Assembly: GCF_001263795.1 (NCBI RefSeq)
Contig: NZ_LHUR01000042.1
Span: 248,001-312,000, forward strand
Direction: 5' to 3'
DNA: 64,000 nt
From: Clostridium homopropionicum DSM 5847
GTDB lineage: Bacteria; Bacillota; Clostridia; Clostridiales; Clostridiaceae
The notes beneath the pieces were generated by a model, which did no database searches, was not told where the DNA came from, and worked only from the letters and a program-made list of their open reading frames with translations. Made by a program: the position numbers and the translations under genes. Below, piece after piece: positions 36,411-44,716 of this stretch (within the stretch, counting starts at the first letter, position 1; each line of letters starts with the position of its first letter).

Positions 36411-37376
36411 TTAATATTTTCTTTTTAACAGCTTTTCAGTAATCCTTAGGAGAATATTCTTACTCTCACAATTAGGCAATGCTTTTATTCTTTTAAAGGT
36501 TTTGTTAGTGTATTTAATTGCCAGTTCCCTTGACTTTTCTATACCACCAAGTTCTATAGTAGTTTTAATAATTTTATTAACATTCTCTTCTGTCATACTT
36601 TCCTTAGATAGTAACCCTTCTAATCTTGTTTTATCTTTTTTATAAGCGAAAATCAGAGGAAGTGTATACAAACCTTCTTTTAGATCATTTCCCACAGGCT
36701 TACCTACTTCTTTTTCTTCTCCAGTATAATCTAAAATATCATCTACTATCTGAAAAGCCATGCCTATTTCATAGCCTATTCTTCCAAGCTGCCTTGAAAG
36801 TTTTTCATCACAATTACTCTGTTTAGCACTAACATAAAAACTTAAAGCAAAAAGAGCAGCAGTTTTTCCTCCTATTCTTTTTAAATACTTTTTGATACTC
36901 ATATCTTCAGAAAATCTAGATGTAAATTGATTTATTTCTTGCTTACATATTGTAGAAATTACCTTAGCAACTTCCTGCATATCTTCCATAGAATTATTCT
37001 TTGAAAGTAACAAAAAACATCTTGAAAATAAGTAATCACCCATAAAAACAGCCACATCCTTACCGTATTTAGCCTGAGTCGTAGGACTATTTCTTCTAAG
37101 TAAGGAATCATCTATAATATCATCATGAACAAGGGTTGCCATATGCAGCATTTCTATTACTGCTGCTAGAGGTAATATTTTATCCCTGTTATAATCTCCG
37201 AACTTTCCTGAAATAATAAGGAAAGCTGGTCTAAGCAGCTTTCCTCCAGAATTCAAAAGTTCTAAAAGAGCATTTTCTATAACCTTTTCGTTGGTTTTAA
37301 TATTGTTTTTTATTATCTTTGAAACAACTTCTAATTCACTCTGTATATTTGGATATTCGTTCCAAAAACTATTCAT
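36411..37376 (-). CDS. Polyprenyl diphosphate synthase (DmkB/HepT-like)
   Basis: The 321-residue trans-prenyltransferase has both aspartate-rich motifs: DDIIDDSLLRR (first) and DDILDYTG (second), plus the GGKLLRP start of the fold. It builds a long isoprenoid tail, probably for a quinone. It lies 45 bp downstream of an NDH-2 gene in the same direction. In Listeria the equivalent (DmkB) makes the demethylmenaquinone tail for extracellular electron transfer. Product chain length cannot be read with confidence. Confidence 0.88.
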   Translation of the reverse strand: MNSFWNEYPNIQSELEVVSKIIKNNIKTNEKVIENALLELLNSGGKLLRPAFLIISGKFGDYNRDKILPLAAVIEMLHMATLVHDDIIDDSLLRRNSPTTQAKYGKDVAVFMGDYLFSRCFLLLSKNNSMEDMQEVAKVISTICKQEINQFTSRFSEDMSIKKYLKRIGGKTAALFALSFYVSAKQSNCDEKLSRQLGRIGYEIGMAFQIVDDILDYTGEEKEVGKPVGNDLKEGLYTLPLIFAYKKDKTRLEGLLSKESMTEENVNKIIKTTIELGGIEKSRELAIKYTNKTFKRIKALPNCESKNILLRITEKLLKRKY

Positions 37377-37421
37377 TTAATCACCTTTTTTGATTAGTTA
37401 TTCCCTATTATCAATTATAGA

Positions 37422-39230
37422 TTAATGATTTGGAGTATCTATAAATAAATAGGTTCTTCTTGCTAGTGTAGTTTTATTCCACCATTGTTTCAGCCACGGC
37501 ATTACATAATAATCTAATCCAAAGGCTCTACCTGCTCCTCCCATTAATGCAAAACCAGCAAAAATGTACCATAGAATTTCCTTTCCAGCCATAGCACATA
37601 TTATAAAATTAAGTGATAAGAAAATAGATGCACATGATGCTAGGAAAGTAAATAATCCACCTATTAATGCAAGTCCTATACCTATCTCCGCAAGAACAAC
37701 CATTGATTGGAAGAAAAATGCATTAGGTGCAATACACTTGTCCATAAACCATGTATATATTTCTGGTGGATGTGCAAGTAAAGGCGTAACCGTAGTTGCT
37801 GCAGCCTGTGCCGCTTCACCTGCTTGTTCGGAGGCGCTAGTTACTCCTTCAGTTTGAACAATAAATATATTCTCTGATTTTAACCATCCATTCTGTACTT
37901 TTTTTACTCCTTCTAAAAGCCATATAACTCCAACGTAAACTCTTAATATCGCAAGCCAAAAACCATGAGATTTAGCTGATAAATGTCCTCCAAGCATAGA
38001 ACGTCTTTCCTTCATGTCAAAGAACTCATGAACAAGATATGCCCATACTGTATTAAATCCGCCTACACCGAATAAGTAGTGCATATTTACTAAGTGTTTC
38101 ATTGCCATTGCTATAAAACCAGATAAAGATTTTCCTGCTAAAGTAGCTACTGCATATCTACTTCCAATAGAAACCATAAATCCATGGTAATTAGATTTAA
38201 AGCCCTCTTTTTTCTTGTCTTCCATATCTGCAATGATATTTTTAACAGCTGTTTCTGCTGTTTGGAGAGCGGTTTCTACTATTTGAGGAGTAGGCTTATT
38301 TCCCTCTTCTTCGAAATATTCATTATCTCCTACTAAATATACATTTTCATAATCCAATGATTGCATAAACTCATTAACTGCAACTCTTCCTTTTTTCCCC
38401 ATAGTTAGTCCAAGCTTTGCAGAAAAATCTACTCCTTGTACACCACAAGTCCACACTAATGTATTAGTTTCTATCTCTCTTCCATCCCCTAGATGGATTT
38501 TATCCTTTTCTACTTTAGTTATCGCAGCCTGTGTTATTATTTCAACTCCAACCTTATTTAAGTATCTGCTTGCTTTATCTATCATATTATCATTTAATAT
38601 TGGAAGAATTTTATTGGTAGCTTCAACTACTAGAAGTCTTACTTCTTTTTCATCTACATCATATTCTCTGCTTAACTTCTTTTTAAATTCAGCAAATTCT
38701 CCTATGGTTTCTATTCCTGTAAAACCTGCTCCGGCTACTACAAAGGTAAGCATTCTTCTTCTCTTTGCAGCATTTCTTTCAGAACTTGCTTTTCTGAACA
38801 TATTTATTATATGTTCTCTTATTTTTAAAGCATCATCTAAGGACCAAATAGTAAAGCCATTTTCCTTAACTCCCTCTACCCCAAAGAAAGCGGGTTCACT
38901 TCCGGCTCCAATTATTAGGTAATCGTATTCATAAGATGAATCTTCTGAATCTAATTTTTGTTCTTTGAAATCTATTCTAGTTATTTTATCTGTTAAACTA
39001 TTAACTCTAGTTGCAGAGAAAATTTTCTTTAAATTAATTTTAACACTATCTTCTTCAACTCTTCCACCAGCTACTTCATGAAGCTCAGTCATTAAGGTAT
39101 GATAGGGATTCTTATCTATTAAGGTTATTTCTATATTTTTATCTTTTTTAAATTTTTTGTTTAGCAACTTAGCAGCATGAACTCCCCCGTATCCTGCTCC
39201 TAAAATCACTATTTTTCTGCTTTGAGCCAT
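37422..39230 (-). CDS. Type II NADH dehydrogenase with C-terminal DoxX-like membrane domain
   Basis: The 602-residue protein joins an NDH-2 flavoenzyme (about 1-400), with nucleotide-binding glycine motifs ILGAGYGGVHAA and VAGAGFTGIE and the FAD motif VYLVGDNEYF, to a DoxX-like membrane region (about 415-590). Ordinary NDH-2 has about 400 residues. The Listeria Ndh2 used for extracellular electron transfer also carries an extra C-terminal membrane domain. It should move electrons from NADH to a membrane quinone. It is divergent from a double-FMN lipoprotein and next to a polyprenyl synthase. Confidence 0.87.
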   Translation of the reverse strand: MAQSRKIVILGAGYGGVHAAKLLNKKFKKDKNIEITLIDKNPYHTLMTELHEVAGGRVEEDSVKINLKKIFSATRVNSLTDKITRIDFKEQKLDSEDSSYEYDYLIIGAGSEPAFFGVEGVKENGFTIWSLDDALKIREHIINMFRKASSERNAAKRRRMLTFVVAGAGFTGIETIGEFAEFKKKLSREYDVDEKEVRLLVVEATNKILPILNDNMIDKASRYLNKVGVEIITQAAITKVEKDKIHLGDGREIETNTLVWTCGVQGVDFSAKLGLTMGKKGRVAVNEFMQSLDYENVYLVGDNEYFEEEGNKPTPQIVETALQTAETAVKNIIADMEDKKKEGFKSNYHGFMVSIGSRYAVATLAGKSLSGFIAMAMKHLVNMHYLFGVGGFNTVWAYLVHEFFDMKERRSMLGGHLSAKSHGFWLAILRVYVGVIWLLEGVKKVQNGWLKSENIFIVQTEGVTSASEQAGEAAQAAATTVTPLLAHPPEIYTWFMDKCIAPNAFFFQSMVVLAEIGIGLALIGGLFTFLASCASIFLSLNFIICAMAGKEILWYIFAGFALMGGAGRAFGLDYYVMPWLKQWWNKTTLARRTYLFIDTPNH

Positions 39231-39378
39231 GTTATCCCTCCTTTAGATATTTTTTATACTACCATTCTATTTCATTTTATATAAAAATAGTCTAAATGTC
39301 TATGAATTTCCCTTACTATTTCTTATTTTCAAGTAGATGATATTTGCAAATAACTCCTATCGTTTAATACCCTTTTCA

Positions 39379-39418
39379 TTGTCAGTTTCTTGACAATAAA
39401 AAATAATAATGTTAGAAT
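39379..39418 (+). promoter_or_regulatory. Promoter of the FMN lipoprotein gene with overlapping Rex-like dyad
   Basis: TTGACA (39390-39395) and TAGAAT (39413-39418) are 17 bp apart. TTGTCA-GTTTCT-TGACAA (39379-39396) overlaps the -35 box and resembles a Rex operator (TTGTTAA-N4-TTAACAA) with mismatches. NADH-responsive control is therefore possible but uncertain. Confidence 0.6.
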
Positions 39419-39455
39419 TTAGTTAATTCATAAAATATTTATTGGGGGGTACATT

Positions 39456-40274
39456 ATGAAAAAGAAACTATTATATGTTGTTACTGCTGCAGCTTTATCT
39501 ACTTCATTATTAGTTGGATGTGGAAGTTCTTCAAAAACTGCTGAAACTGGTTCCAAACCTGCTGACTCAACAAGCACAGCAAATACAACAACTAAAGCTT
39601 ATAAAGATGGTACTTATAAGGCTACTTATGACTTTTTAGACGGACATGGATGGAAACCTCAATTGGAAATAGAAATTAAAGATGGAAAAATTGCAAAAGT
39701 TGTATATGACTCTGCAAATGCTGAAGGTAAGCTTAAGACTAAAGATGATGCATACAATAAACTTATGAAATCTAAATCAAATACTTCTCCTGCCGAATAT
39801 TCACCAAAGCTTCAAGACGCTTTAGTAAAATCACAGGATTATACTAAAGTTGACACTGTGACAGGAGCAACTGAATCAAGTGAAGAATTCAAGGCTCTAG
39901 CAGCTGCTGCTTTAGCAAAAGCTGAAAAAGGAGACACTTCTGCAGCAGTTTTACAAATGAACGCTACTTATACTGCTAAGGAAAAAGACCTTGATAAATA
40001 TGGTTATAAAGGTGAGCTTTCTATAACATATAAAGACGGAAAAATAGATAAGGTAACCTTTGAAGAACTTGATAAAGACGGCAAAAAGAAGAGTGATAAT
40101 ATAGACTATAATACAAAAATGAAAGCTGCATCTAAGATAAATGCTAAAGAAGCTTATGATAAACTTATTCAAGGTGTAATATCAACAGGAAAAGTTGATA
40201 CAGTAACTGGAGCAACTGGAATTGCTACTAAATTTAAAACTCTATATGAAGAAGCTTTAAAAATGAGAAAATAG
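39456..40274 (+). CDS. Lipoprotein with two FMN-binding domains (PplA-like)
   Basis: The 272-residue protein has a lipoprotein signal peptide with lipobox LVGC (C22), a short Ser/Thr-rich linker, and two FMN_bind domains of about 100 residues. Each domain ends in the flavin-attachment motif DTVTGAT, with acceptor threonines T139 and T254. ApbE-type flavin transferases link FMN to such threonines. This two-domain arrangement matches Listeria PplA, the surface electron carrier of flavin-based extracellular electron transfer. Neighbours NDH-2 and polyprenyl synthase support this. No ApbE gene is in the window. Confidence 0.87.
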   Translation: MKKKLLYVVTAAALSTSLLVGCGSSSKTAETGSKPADSTSTANTTTKAYKDGTYKATYDFLDGHGWKPQLEIEIKDGKIAKVVYDSANAEGKLKTKDDAYNKLMKSKSNTSPAEYSPKLQDALVKSQDYTKVDTVTGATESSEEFKALAAAALAKAEKGDTSAAVLQMNATYTAKEKDLDKYGYKGELSITYKDGKIDKVTFEELDKDGKKKSDNIDYNTKMKAASKINAKEAYDKLIQGVISTGKVDTVTGATGIATKFKTLYEEALKMRK

Positions 40275-40286
40275 TATATAAAATTA

Positions 40287-40311
40287 GGCTTTAGAGTTTA
40301 GCTCTAAAGCC
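40287..40311. terminator. Terminator after the FMN lipoprotein gene
   Basis: GGCTTTAGAG pairs with CTCTAAAGCC and is followed by T-rich sequence. Confidence 0.9.
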
Positions 40312-40327
40312 CTTATTTTTTAATAAT

Positions 40328-41443
40328 TTAAGCATCTGCTGTTTCATTATGTAAAAAGTCTAAATCTATAACATCTTTTATAAAAATAGTTAAGTTCTTC
40401 ATTAGATCTATTTCGTAATAATCCTTTTTAGTCTTGTCCTCAATAATTCTAACTATCGGTCTTGTAGGATATGTCCTATGAATATCCACTACTATACCCT
40501 TTCTTCCATCCTCTAAAACCACACCAGTGCCTATAGGATAAACTGCGATATTTTCCATGAATTTATTAAATATATTGGGGTCTAACTTTTCTAAGGTTTT
40601 TGATGATAACAGCTCTAACGCCTCGTAAGTTGACATTTTCTTTTTCCCATGCTTTGAAGATGTCAGTATATCAAATTCGTCGCATATGGTTACTATTTTT
40701 GAATAATCCAGCAGTTCTTTTTCCTTTAAGCCTCTTGGATATCCGCTTCCATCTAAATACTCATGGTGAGAATATATTATCTGTTTAACAATGTAGGATA
40801 AAGATAAGTCATCTTTAACCATTTCATATCCATAATCTACATGCTTTTTCATTAATTCTGCTTCTTCTTCATTAAGAAAATCTTCCTTATTCAGTATTTC
40901 TGATTCCAGCTTAATTTTACCTAAATCATGAAGCAAAGCTCCTAATCCTATTTCTCTAATATCCTTTTCACAAAACCCTAAAGTTCTTGCTGTAAGAATA
41001 GCTAATACCGCTACATTTACACTATGATTATAGGTGTGCATATCTGTACCCATAAGTTCAGTTATATTATATAAAACTCCCTCATTATTCTTTAAGCTTT
41101 CTAATATGTCATTTATAATGCTTTCCACTTGAAACCTTGCTTGTAATGGTACCCAATCAACTTTTTCTTTTCCTTTTCCGTGATACATGGCCTTGTGAAA
41201 AATTTTTTTCATATTAGTTATCGCTTCAACTCTTACTTTATCATCAATTATGCTATGTATCTCTATATCCTTAGAAATTTCATCTTCAATATAAACATAT
41301 ACGATTTGATTTTTTCTTAGCACATGCAATAGATTCTTGTCTAAGCTAATTCCTTTACTTAAAAGCAGCCTTCCATCTGAAGAATAAATTGACTTACCTA
41401 ATATAGATCCTTCTTTTATTTTATTAATACTAGAAGCTCTCAT
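40328..41443 (-). CDS. HD-GYP domain protein (c-di-GMP phosphodiesterase family)
   Basis: The 371-residue protein has an N-terminal non-enzymatic region (about 1-120) and an HD-GYP domain with HSVNVAVLA, HDLGKI, and HHEYLDGSGYPRGL, which carries the GYP element. Such enzymes hydrolyse cyclic di-GMP using a metal pair. No receiver or sensor domain with known ligand is visible, so the N-terminal part may sense through an unknown mechanism. It is monocistronic. Confidence 0.85.
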   Translation of the reverse strand: MRASSINKIKEGSILGKSIYSSDGRLLLSKGISLDKNLLHVLRKNQIVYVYIEDEISKDIEIHSIIDDKVRVEAITNMKKIFHKAMYHGKGKEKVDWVPLQARFQVESIINDILESLKNNEGVLYNITELMGTDMHTYNHSVNVAVLAILTARTLGFCEKDIREIGLGALLHDLGKIKLESEILNKEDFLNEEEAELMKKHVDYGYEMVKDDLSLSYIVKQIIYSHHEYLDGSGYPRGLKEKELLDYSKIVTICDEFDILTSSKHGKKKMSTYEALELLSSKTLEKLDPNIFNKFMENIAVYPIGTGVVLEDGRKGIVVDIHRTYPTRPIVRIIEDKTKKDYYEIDLMKNLTIFIKDVIDLDFLHNETADA

Positions 41444-41615
41444 CTAATCCCGCCCTTATGTATAGAGTAGTCTTTTTATTGATAATATTATTCTAATTTA
41501 TTTTTCGAAGTAATAAATAATATCTATAGTGTTGATATATACTTTTCTATGGTTTTATACTTTTAATATTTTTATCTCTCTAATTTTAAGCAACCTAAGT
41601 ACATTATCTTAAAGA

Positions 41616-41648
41616 TTAAAGCCTAGGAGCAATGTTCCTAGGCTTTAA
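41616..41648 (-). terminator. Terminator after the SASP-like gene
   Basis: TTAAAGCCTAGGA pairs perfectly with TCCTAGGCTTTAA around a 7-base loop. Confidence 0.9.
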
Positions 41649-41656
41649 CTCTTATA

Positions 41657-41857
41657 TTAAAATTGACCTTTGTTAGCAGCAGATTTATTATTTTTCTTTC
41701 TTGTTTCTTGTAGTGAATTGCTGTCTGAGCTTATAGGAGTTGTGCTGCTTGTAAAGCTTCCCATTCCAGCAGTTGAACTAGTCATATTAGTTCCAGCATT
41801 TCTTGCTGATTTTTCATTTAACTTCTTAGTTTCCTGTAAACTATTTTTATCACTCAT
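41657..41857 (-). CDS. Gamma-type small acid-soluble spore protein-like
   Basis: Started at MSDKNSLQETKK (GGGAGG upstream), the product is 66 residues; the longer frame adds six. It has two copies of a motif, SLQETKKLNEKSARNAG and SLQETRKKNNKSAANKG, separated by a Ser/Thr/Gly-rich linker. This repeated Q-x-x-(K/R)-K-x-N-x-x-S-A pattern resembles gamma-type SASP (SspE), a forespore storage protein degraded at germination. It lacks the alpha/beta SASP DNA-binding motifs. The identity is moderately certain because the protein is short. Confidence 0.65.
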   Translation of the reverse strand: MSDKNSLQETKKLNEKSARNAGTNMTSSTAGMGSFTSSTTPISSDSNSLQETRKKNNKSAANKGQF

Positions 41858-42066
41858 GTTTCTAACCTCCCTCAATTAATATTTTCATTTGTTGTTATCA
41901 CACAATAATATAATCTCCATTCTAAATTTAATTTATTCGACTTAAATATTCTCATTCATTACTGTTAAATACATCTTAATTAAAAAAAATATATTTTTGT
42001 TCAACAAAGCTTTCATAACACATATATTGTAAATGTAATAAAAAAAATTTTAATGAGGTGTAGTTA

Positions 42067-42471
42067 ATGGATAAAAACTTAAAGGATTGCAAAGATAATA
42101 TGGAAATGCATGAGATGGAAGAAATGAAGCCTATGGGCAAATATGCAATGTCTCCAATGCATGAAGCTATGCACCCTATGCATACTTATGGAATGTGCCC
42201 TATGACAGTTCATATGTGTCCTATGATGCATATGCATGGTTGTCCAATGTATCACACTACTATGCCTGGAATGGGATACATGAGTCCTTCTATGCCAGGT
42301 ATGGGATACATGAGCCCTACTATGGCTGGTATGAACAATATGAGCCCTAGCATGGCTGACATGGATTATATGAGTCCTATGGGAGTATATCCAATGGGAG
42401 AATATCCTATGTACATGATGGATAGAGGCATTGATATGAATTATCCTGATGATGAGGAATTCGATTTTTAA
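42067..42471 (+). CDS. Methionine-rich repeat protein
   Basis: The 134-residue protein has 35 methionines (about 26%), many His and four Cys. The first half has M-x-H and CPM motifs (HMCPMMHMHGCPM) and the second half has a ten-residue repeat of the form MPGMGYMSPS, present about four times. There is no signal peptide or membrane segment; the tail is acidic (DDEEFDF). I recognise no family. Met/His/Cys clusters bind copper(I) in other proteins, and low-complexity proteins of this kind also occur in spore coats. GAGGTG lies 7 nt before the ATG. It is divergent from the SASP-like gene. Confidence 0.75.
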   Translation: MDKNLKDCKDNMEMHEMEEMKPMGKYAMSPMHEAMHPMHTYGMCPMTVHMCPMMHMHGCPMYHTTMPGMGYMSPSMPGMGYMSPTMAGMNNMSPSMADMDYMSPMGVYPMGEYPMYMMDRGIDMNYPDDEEFDF

Positions 42472-42516
42472 TCAGTAATATAGGATAGTTGTCTGGGAAT
42501 TATATTATATTACATT

Positions 42517-42572
42517 TAATGGCTAGTCTCTAGTCGCTATATGATCTATATACAACTAGAGGCTAGCCATTA
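42517..42572. repeat. CTAGT-type inverted repeat, second copy
   Basis: Ends TAATGGCTAG and CTAGCCATTA are perfect inverted repeats, with CTCTAGT/ACTAGAG nested inside. It lies in the gap between two convergent genes, as at 6844-6901. Confidence 0.75.
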
Positions 42573-42647
42573 GACTAGTGATTTCTTCTTTTAATTAGCA
42601 AAACTAACCTAATACATCTGTAATTAAAGATGCTATCATCAGTAATC

Positions 42648-43217
42648 CTAATCCTTAAAATTATGAATTCCTTTAATAAAAGTATCTACTAGTAAGTTAA
42701 AGCTAACATCAAGATCGTAAGAAAGTCTAAAGCCTCCCATTTGCTCAATGGAAGCAAATCCATGTAAAACGCTTCTAAGTCCACGAGTAACATGAATAGC
42801 CTCTTCATCCGATAAATCATATGCCTTTAATGCTCTTACAACAACATCTGTCACTTCCTTAGAAGCCTTTTGTACATCCAAATCCATAGGATCAGGTGCC
42901 ATAAATGTAGCTTCATATAATCCTGGATGAAGCCTTGCAAAGCTTAAATAGGCCTCACTCATAGCTCGTACCGCAGCATCTCCTGCTAATCCTATAACTG
43001 CATGAGTTATAGCAATATGAAGCTGTTCTATTCCATAAATAGCAAGTTTTTTTCTAAGCCCTGGTAACCCCTCAATATAGTTATATAAAGAAGGTGTCCG
43101 AACTTCTAATTTTTGAGCTAAGGATGCTAAAGTTATTTCATTTACCCCTTTTGTATCAGCAATTTCCGTTGCTGCCTTTAATATTGTATTTAAATCTAGT
43201 CCTATTCTTGGTGACAT
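42648..43217 (-). CDS. TetR-family transcriptional regulator
   Basis: The 189-residue protein has an N-terminal TetR helix-turn-helix (about 8-50, ITLASLAQKLEVRTPSLYNYI) and a C-terminal domain of the WHG type (RGLRSVLHGFASIEQMGGF). It follows a metallo-beta-lactamase-fold gene by 21 bp and is co-transcribed with it. Two TTTAACTAAT-type palindromes upstream of that gene are probable operators, so autorepression of the pair is inferred. The inducer is unknown. Confidence 0.83.
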   Translation of the reverse strand: MSPRIGLDLNTILKAATEIADTKGVNEITLASLAQKLEVRTPSLYNYIEGLPGLRKKLAIYGIEQLHIAITHAVIGLAGDAAVRAMSEAYLSFARLHPGLYEATFMAPDPMDLDVQKASKEVTDVVVRALKAYDLSDEEAIHVTRGLRSVLHGFASIEQMGGFRLSYDLDVSFNLLVDTFIKGIHNFKD

Positions 43218-43238
43218 AATCTTTCTCCTCCATTTTTA

Positions 43239-43946
43239 TTATTTCAACTTCTGTTGTGCCTCTAAAATGGCTCGTTTCATAGCTTCTTCAGGTTGTTTTA
43301 TCATTTTACCATGTCCTGCAGCAAGTAATGCAGGTTTATATTCTAATAGCTTACGAACACTATCTATAGCTCCCTCCTTGTTCCAGGTTGCCATAGCTGG
43401 GAATGGAAATGTTATTTTAATTACTCCTGCTACTGCTATTCCACCTCTTGTTTGCATTGCATCTCCCACAATAATAAAGTTATTTCGTGTATCTAAATAA
43501 GCCATTGAACCAGGAGTATGTCCTGGTATTTCTATTGCCCTTAGGGACTCAATCATATCTCCATCCTTCAGCAAAACATCAGCTCTTGTCTTTAATTTTT
43601 TAGGTACTCCTCCTACTATAGGCATATTAGGTTCATCCGGATCTAAGCTTCTATCTCCCCCCATTAATCTAGCTTCTCTCTTTGAAATAAATACAGGGAC
43701 ATTTGGAAGAACGTTCTTAATAGCATCTACTGCCCCTACATGATCATCGTGAGCATGAGTTAATAATATTCTAATAATAGGTTTCCCAATTTTCTCGGCA
43801 GCTTCTAAAATTCCCTTAGCACTAGAAGGTATTGCTGCATCAATGAGTGTAAGTCCATCGATTTCTTCAACTAAATAACAATTTATTGGGAAAAGACTTC
43901 CTAAGAAAGTCAACTGATACAAAGTATTCTCTTTAATAATTTTCAC
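43239..43946 (-). CDS. Metallo-beta-lactamase-fold hydrolase
   Basis: The 235-residue protein has the motif THAHDDHVGAVDAI (HxHxDH), further metal ligands in PGHTPGSMAYLD and VGDAMQT, and a final AAGHGKM. It resembles glyoxalase II or lactonase-type enzymes. The start codon is GTG, with GAGGAG 8 nt upstream. No signal peptide is present. It forms a two-gene unit with the TetR regulator. The substrate is unknown. Confidence 0.83.
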   Translation of the reverse strand: MKIIKENTLYQLTFLGSLFPINCYLVEEIDGLTLIDAAIPSSAKGILEAAEKIGKPIIRILLTHAHDDHVGAVDAIKNVLPNVPVFISKREARLMGGDRSLDPDEPNMPIVGGVPKKLKTRADVLLKDGDMIESLRAIEIPGHTPGSMAYLDTRNNFIIVGDAMQTRGGIAVAGVIKITFPFPAMATWNKEGAIDSVRKLLEYKPALLAAGHGKMIKQPEEAMKRAILEAQQKLK

Positions 43947-43970
43947 AAAACCAACTCCTCATATGGATTT

Positions 43971-44032
43971 AACTAATATTATTAGTTAAATCACTACTAT
44001 CATTAATTATATTTTAACTAATGTTATTAGTT
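43971..44032. promoter_or_regulatory. Paired palindromic operators upstream of the hydrolase/TetR operon
   Basis: AACTAAT-N3-ATTAGTT occurs at 43971-43987 and again at 44016-44032, with 45 bp between centres. Both are perfect dyads in the upstream region of a TetR-associated operon. Confidence 0.75.
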
Positions 44033-44073
44033 TTAGCAAGCACTTTTTTGAAATTTTTTGAAAATCGTTATAT

Positions 44074-44198
44074 AAGAATTTTACGACGTAAAATTCTTAG
44101 TAACCAGTAACCAATTCCCAGTAACCAGTTTTATTAATCCTACTGGCAACTGGTCACTGGTTACTAGTTACTTAAGAAAAATGCGCCGCATTTTTCTT
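44074..44198. repeat. Triple-palindrome repeat, full-length copy E (125 bp)
   Basis: Inverted relative to copy A at 159-283 and of identical length, with only about five differences by eye. The two 25-nt palindromes (44074-44098 and 44174-44198) are complete. It lies 72 bp downstream of the ACT gene. Confidence 0.88.
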
Positions 44199-44270
44199 AA
44201 TTTACGCAAAAAGGCATAGGAATTATTCTAAACCCCTACACCCTTTTCTTTAAGTATGTTTTTAAACTTA

Positions 44271-44693
44271 TTATAGTTCTTCTTCTGTTATAACTCTAAT
44301 ATTATTATTCTTTAGAACTTCTACAGTTTTAGCTACATCTTCTACTCTAAATACTGCAGGAGCTTCTCCACTTTTTCTTCCTATGAAAGCATACATATAT
44401 TCTATGTCTATACCTGACTTGTCAAGTAGTTGAAGTACCTTTGAAAGTCCACCTGGTTCATCTGGAGTTGCTATTACAACTACATCTGTAAGGCTGACAG
44501 TAAATTCACTTTCCTTTAAAGCTTTTAAAGCATCCTCAGGTTTATTTACAAGCAATCTCAAAACTCCAAAATCTGTAGTGTCTGATATAACTAATGCTCT
44601 CATATCTATACCAGCTTCTCCCAGTATTGTTGTAACCTCTGCAAGTCTACCAGATTTATTTTCAAGAAATATTGACAACTGTCTGATTGGCAT
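44271..44693 (-). CDS. Tandem ACT-domain protein
   Basis: The 140-residue protein is two ACT domains in tandem: one starting IRQLSIFLENKSGRLAEVT and one containing EPGGLSKVLQLLDKSGIDIEYMYAF. ACT domains bind amino acids. The gene directly follows paaK with a 23-bp gap and is co-transcribed with iorA-iorB-paaK. This arrangement is common in anaerobes; aromatic amino-acid sensing for the pathway is inferred but not demonstrated. Confidence 0.85.
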   Translation of the reverse strand: MPIRQLSIFLENKSGRLAEVTTILGEAGIDMRALVISDTTDFGVLRLLVNKPEDALKALKESEFTVSLTDVVVIATPDEPGGLSKVLQLLDKSGIDIEYMYAFIGRKSGEAPAVFRVEDVAKTVEVLKNNNIRVITEEEL

Positions 44694-44716
44694 ATTATTC
44701 CCTCCTTATAATTTTA

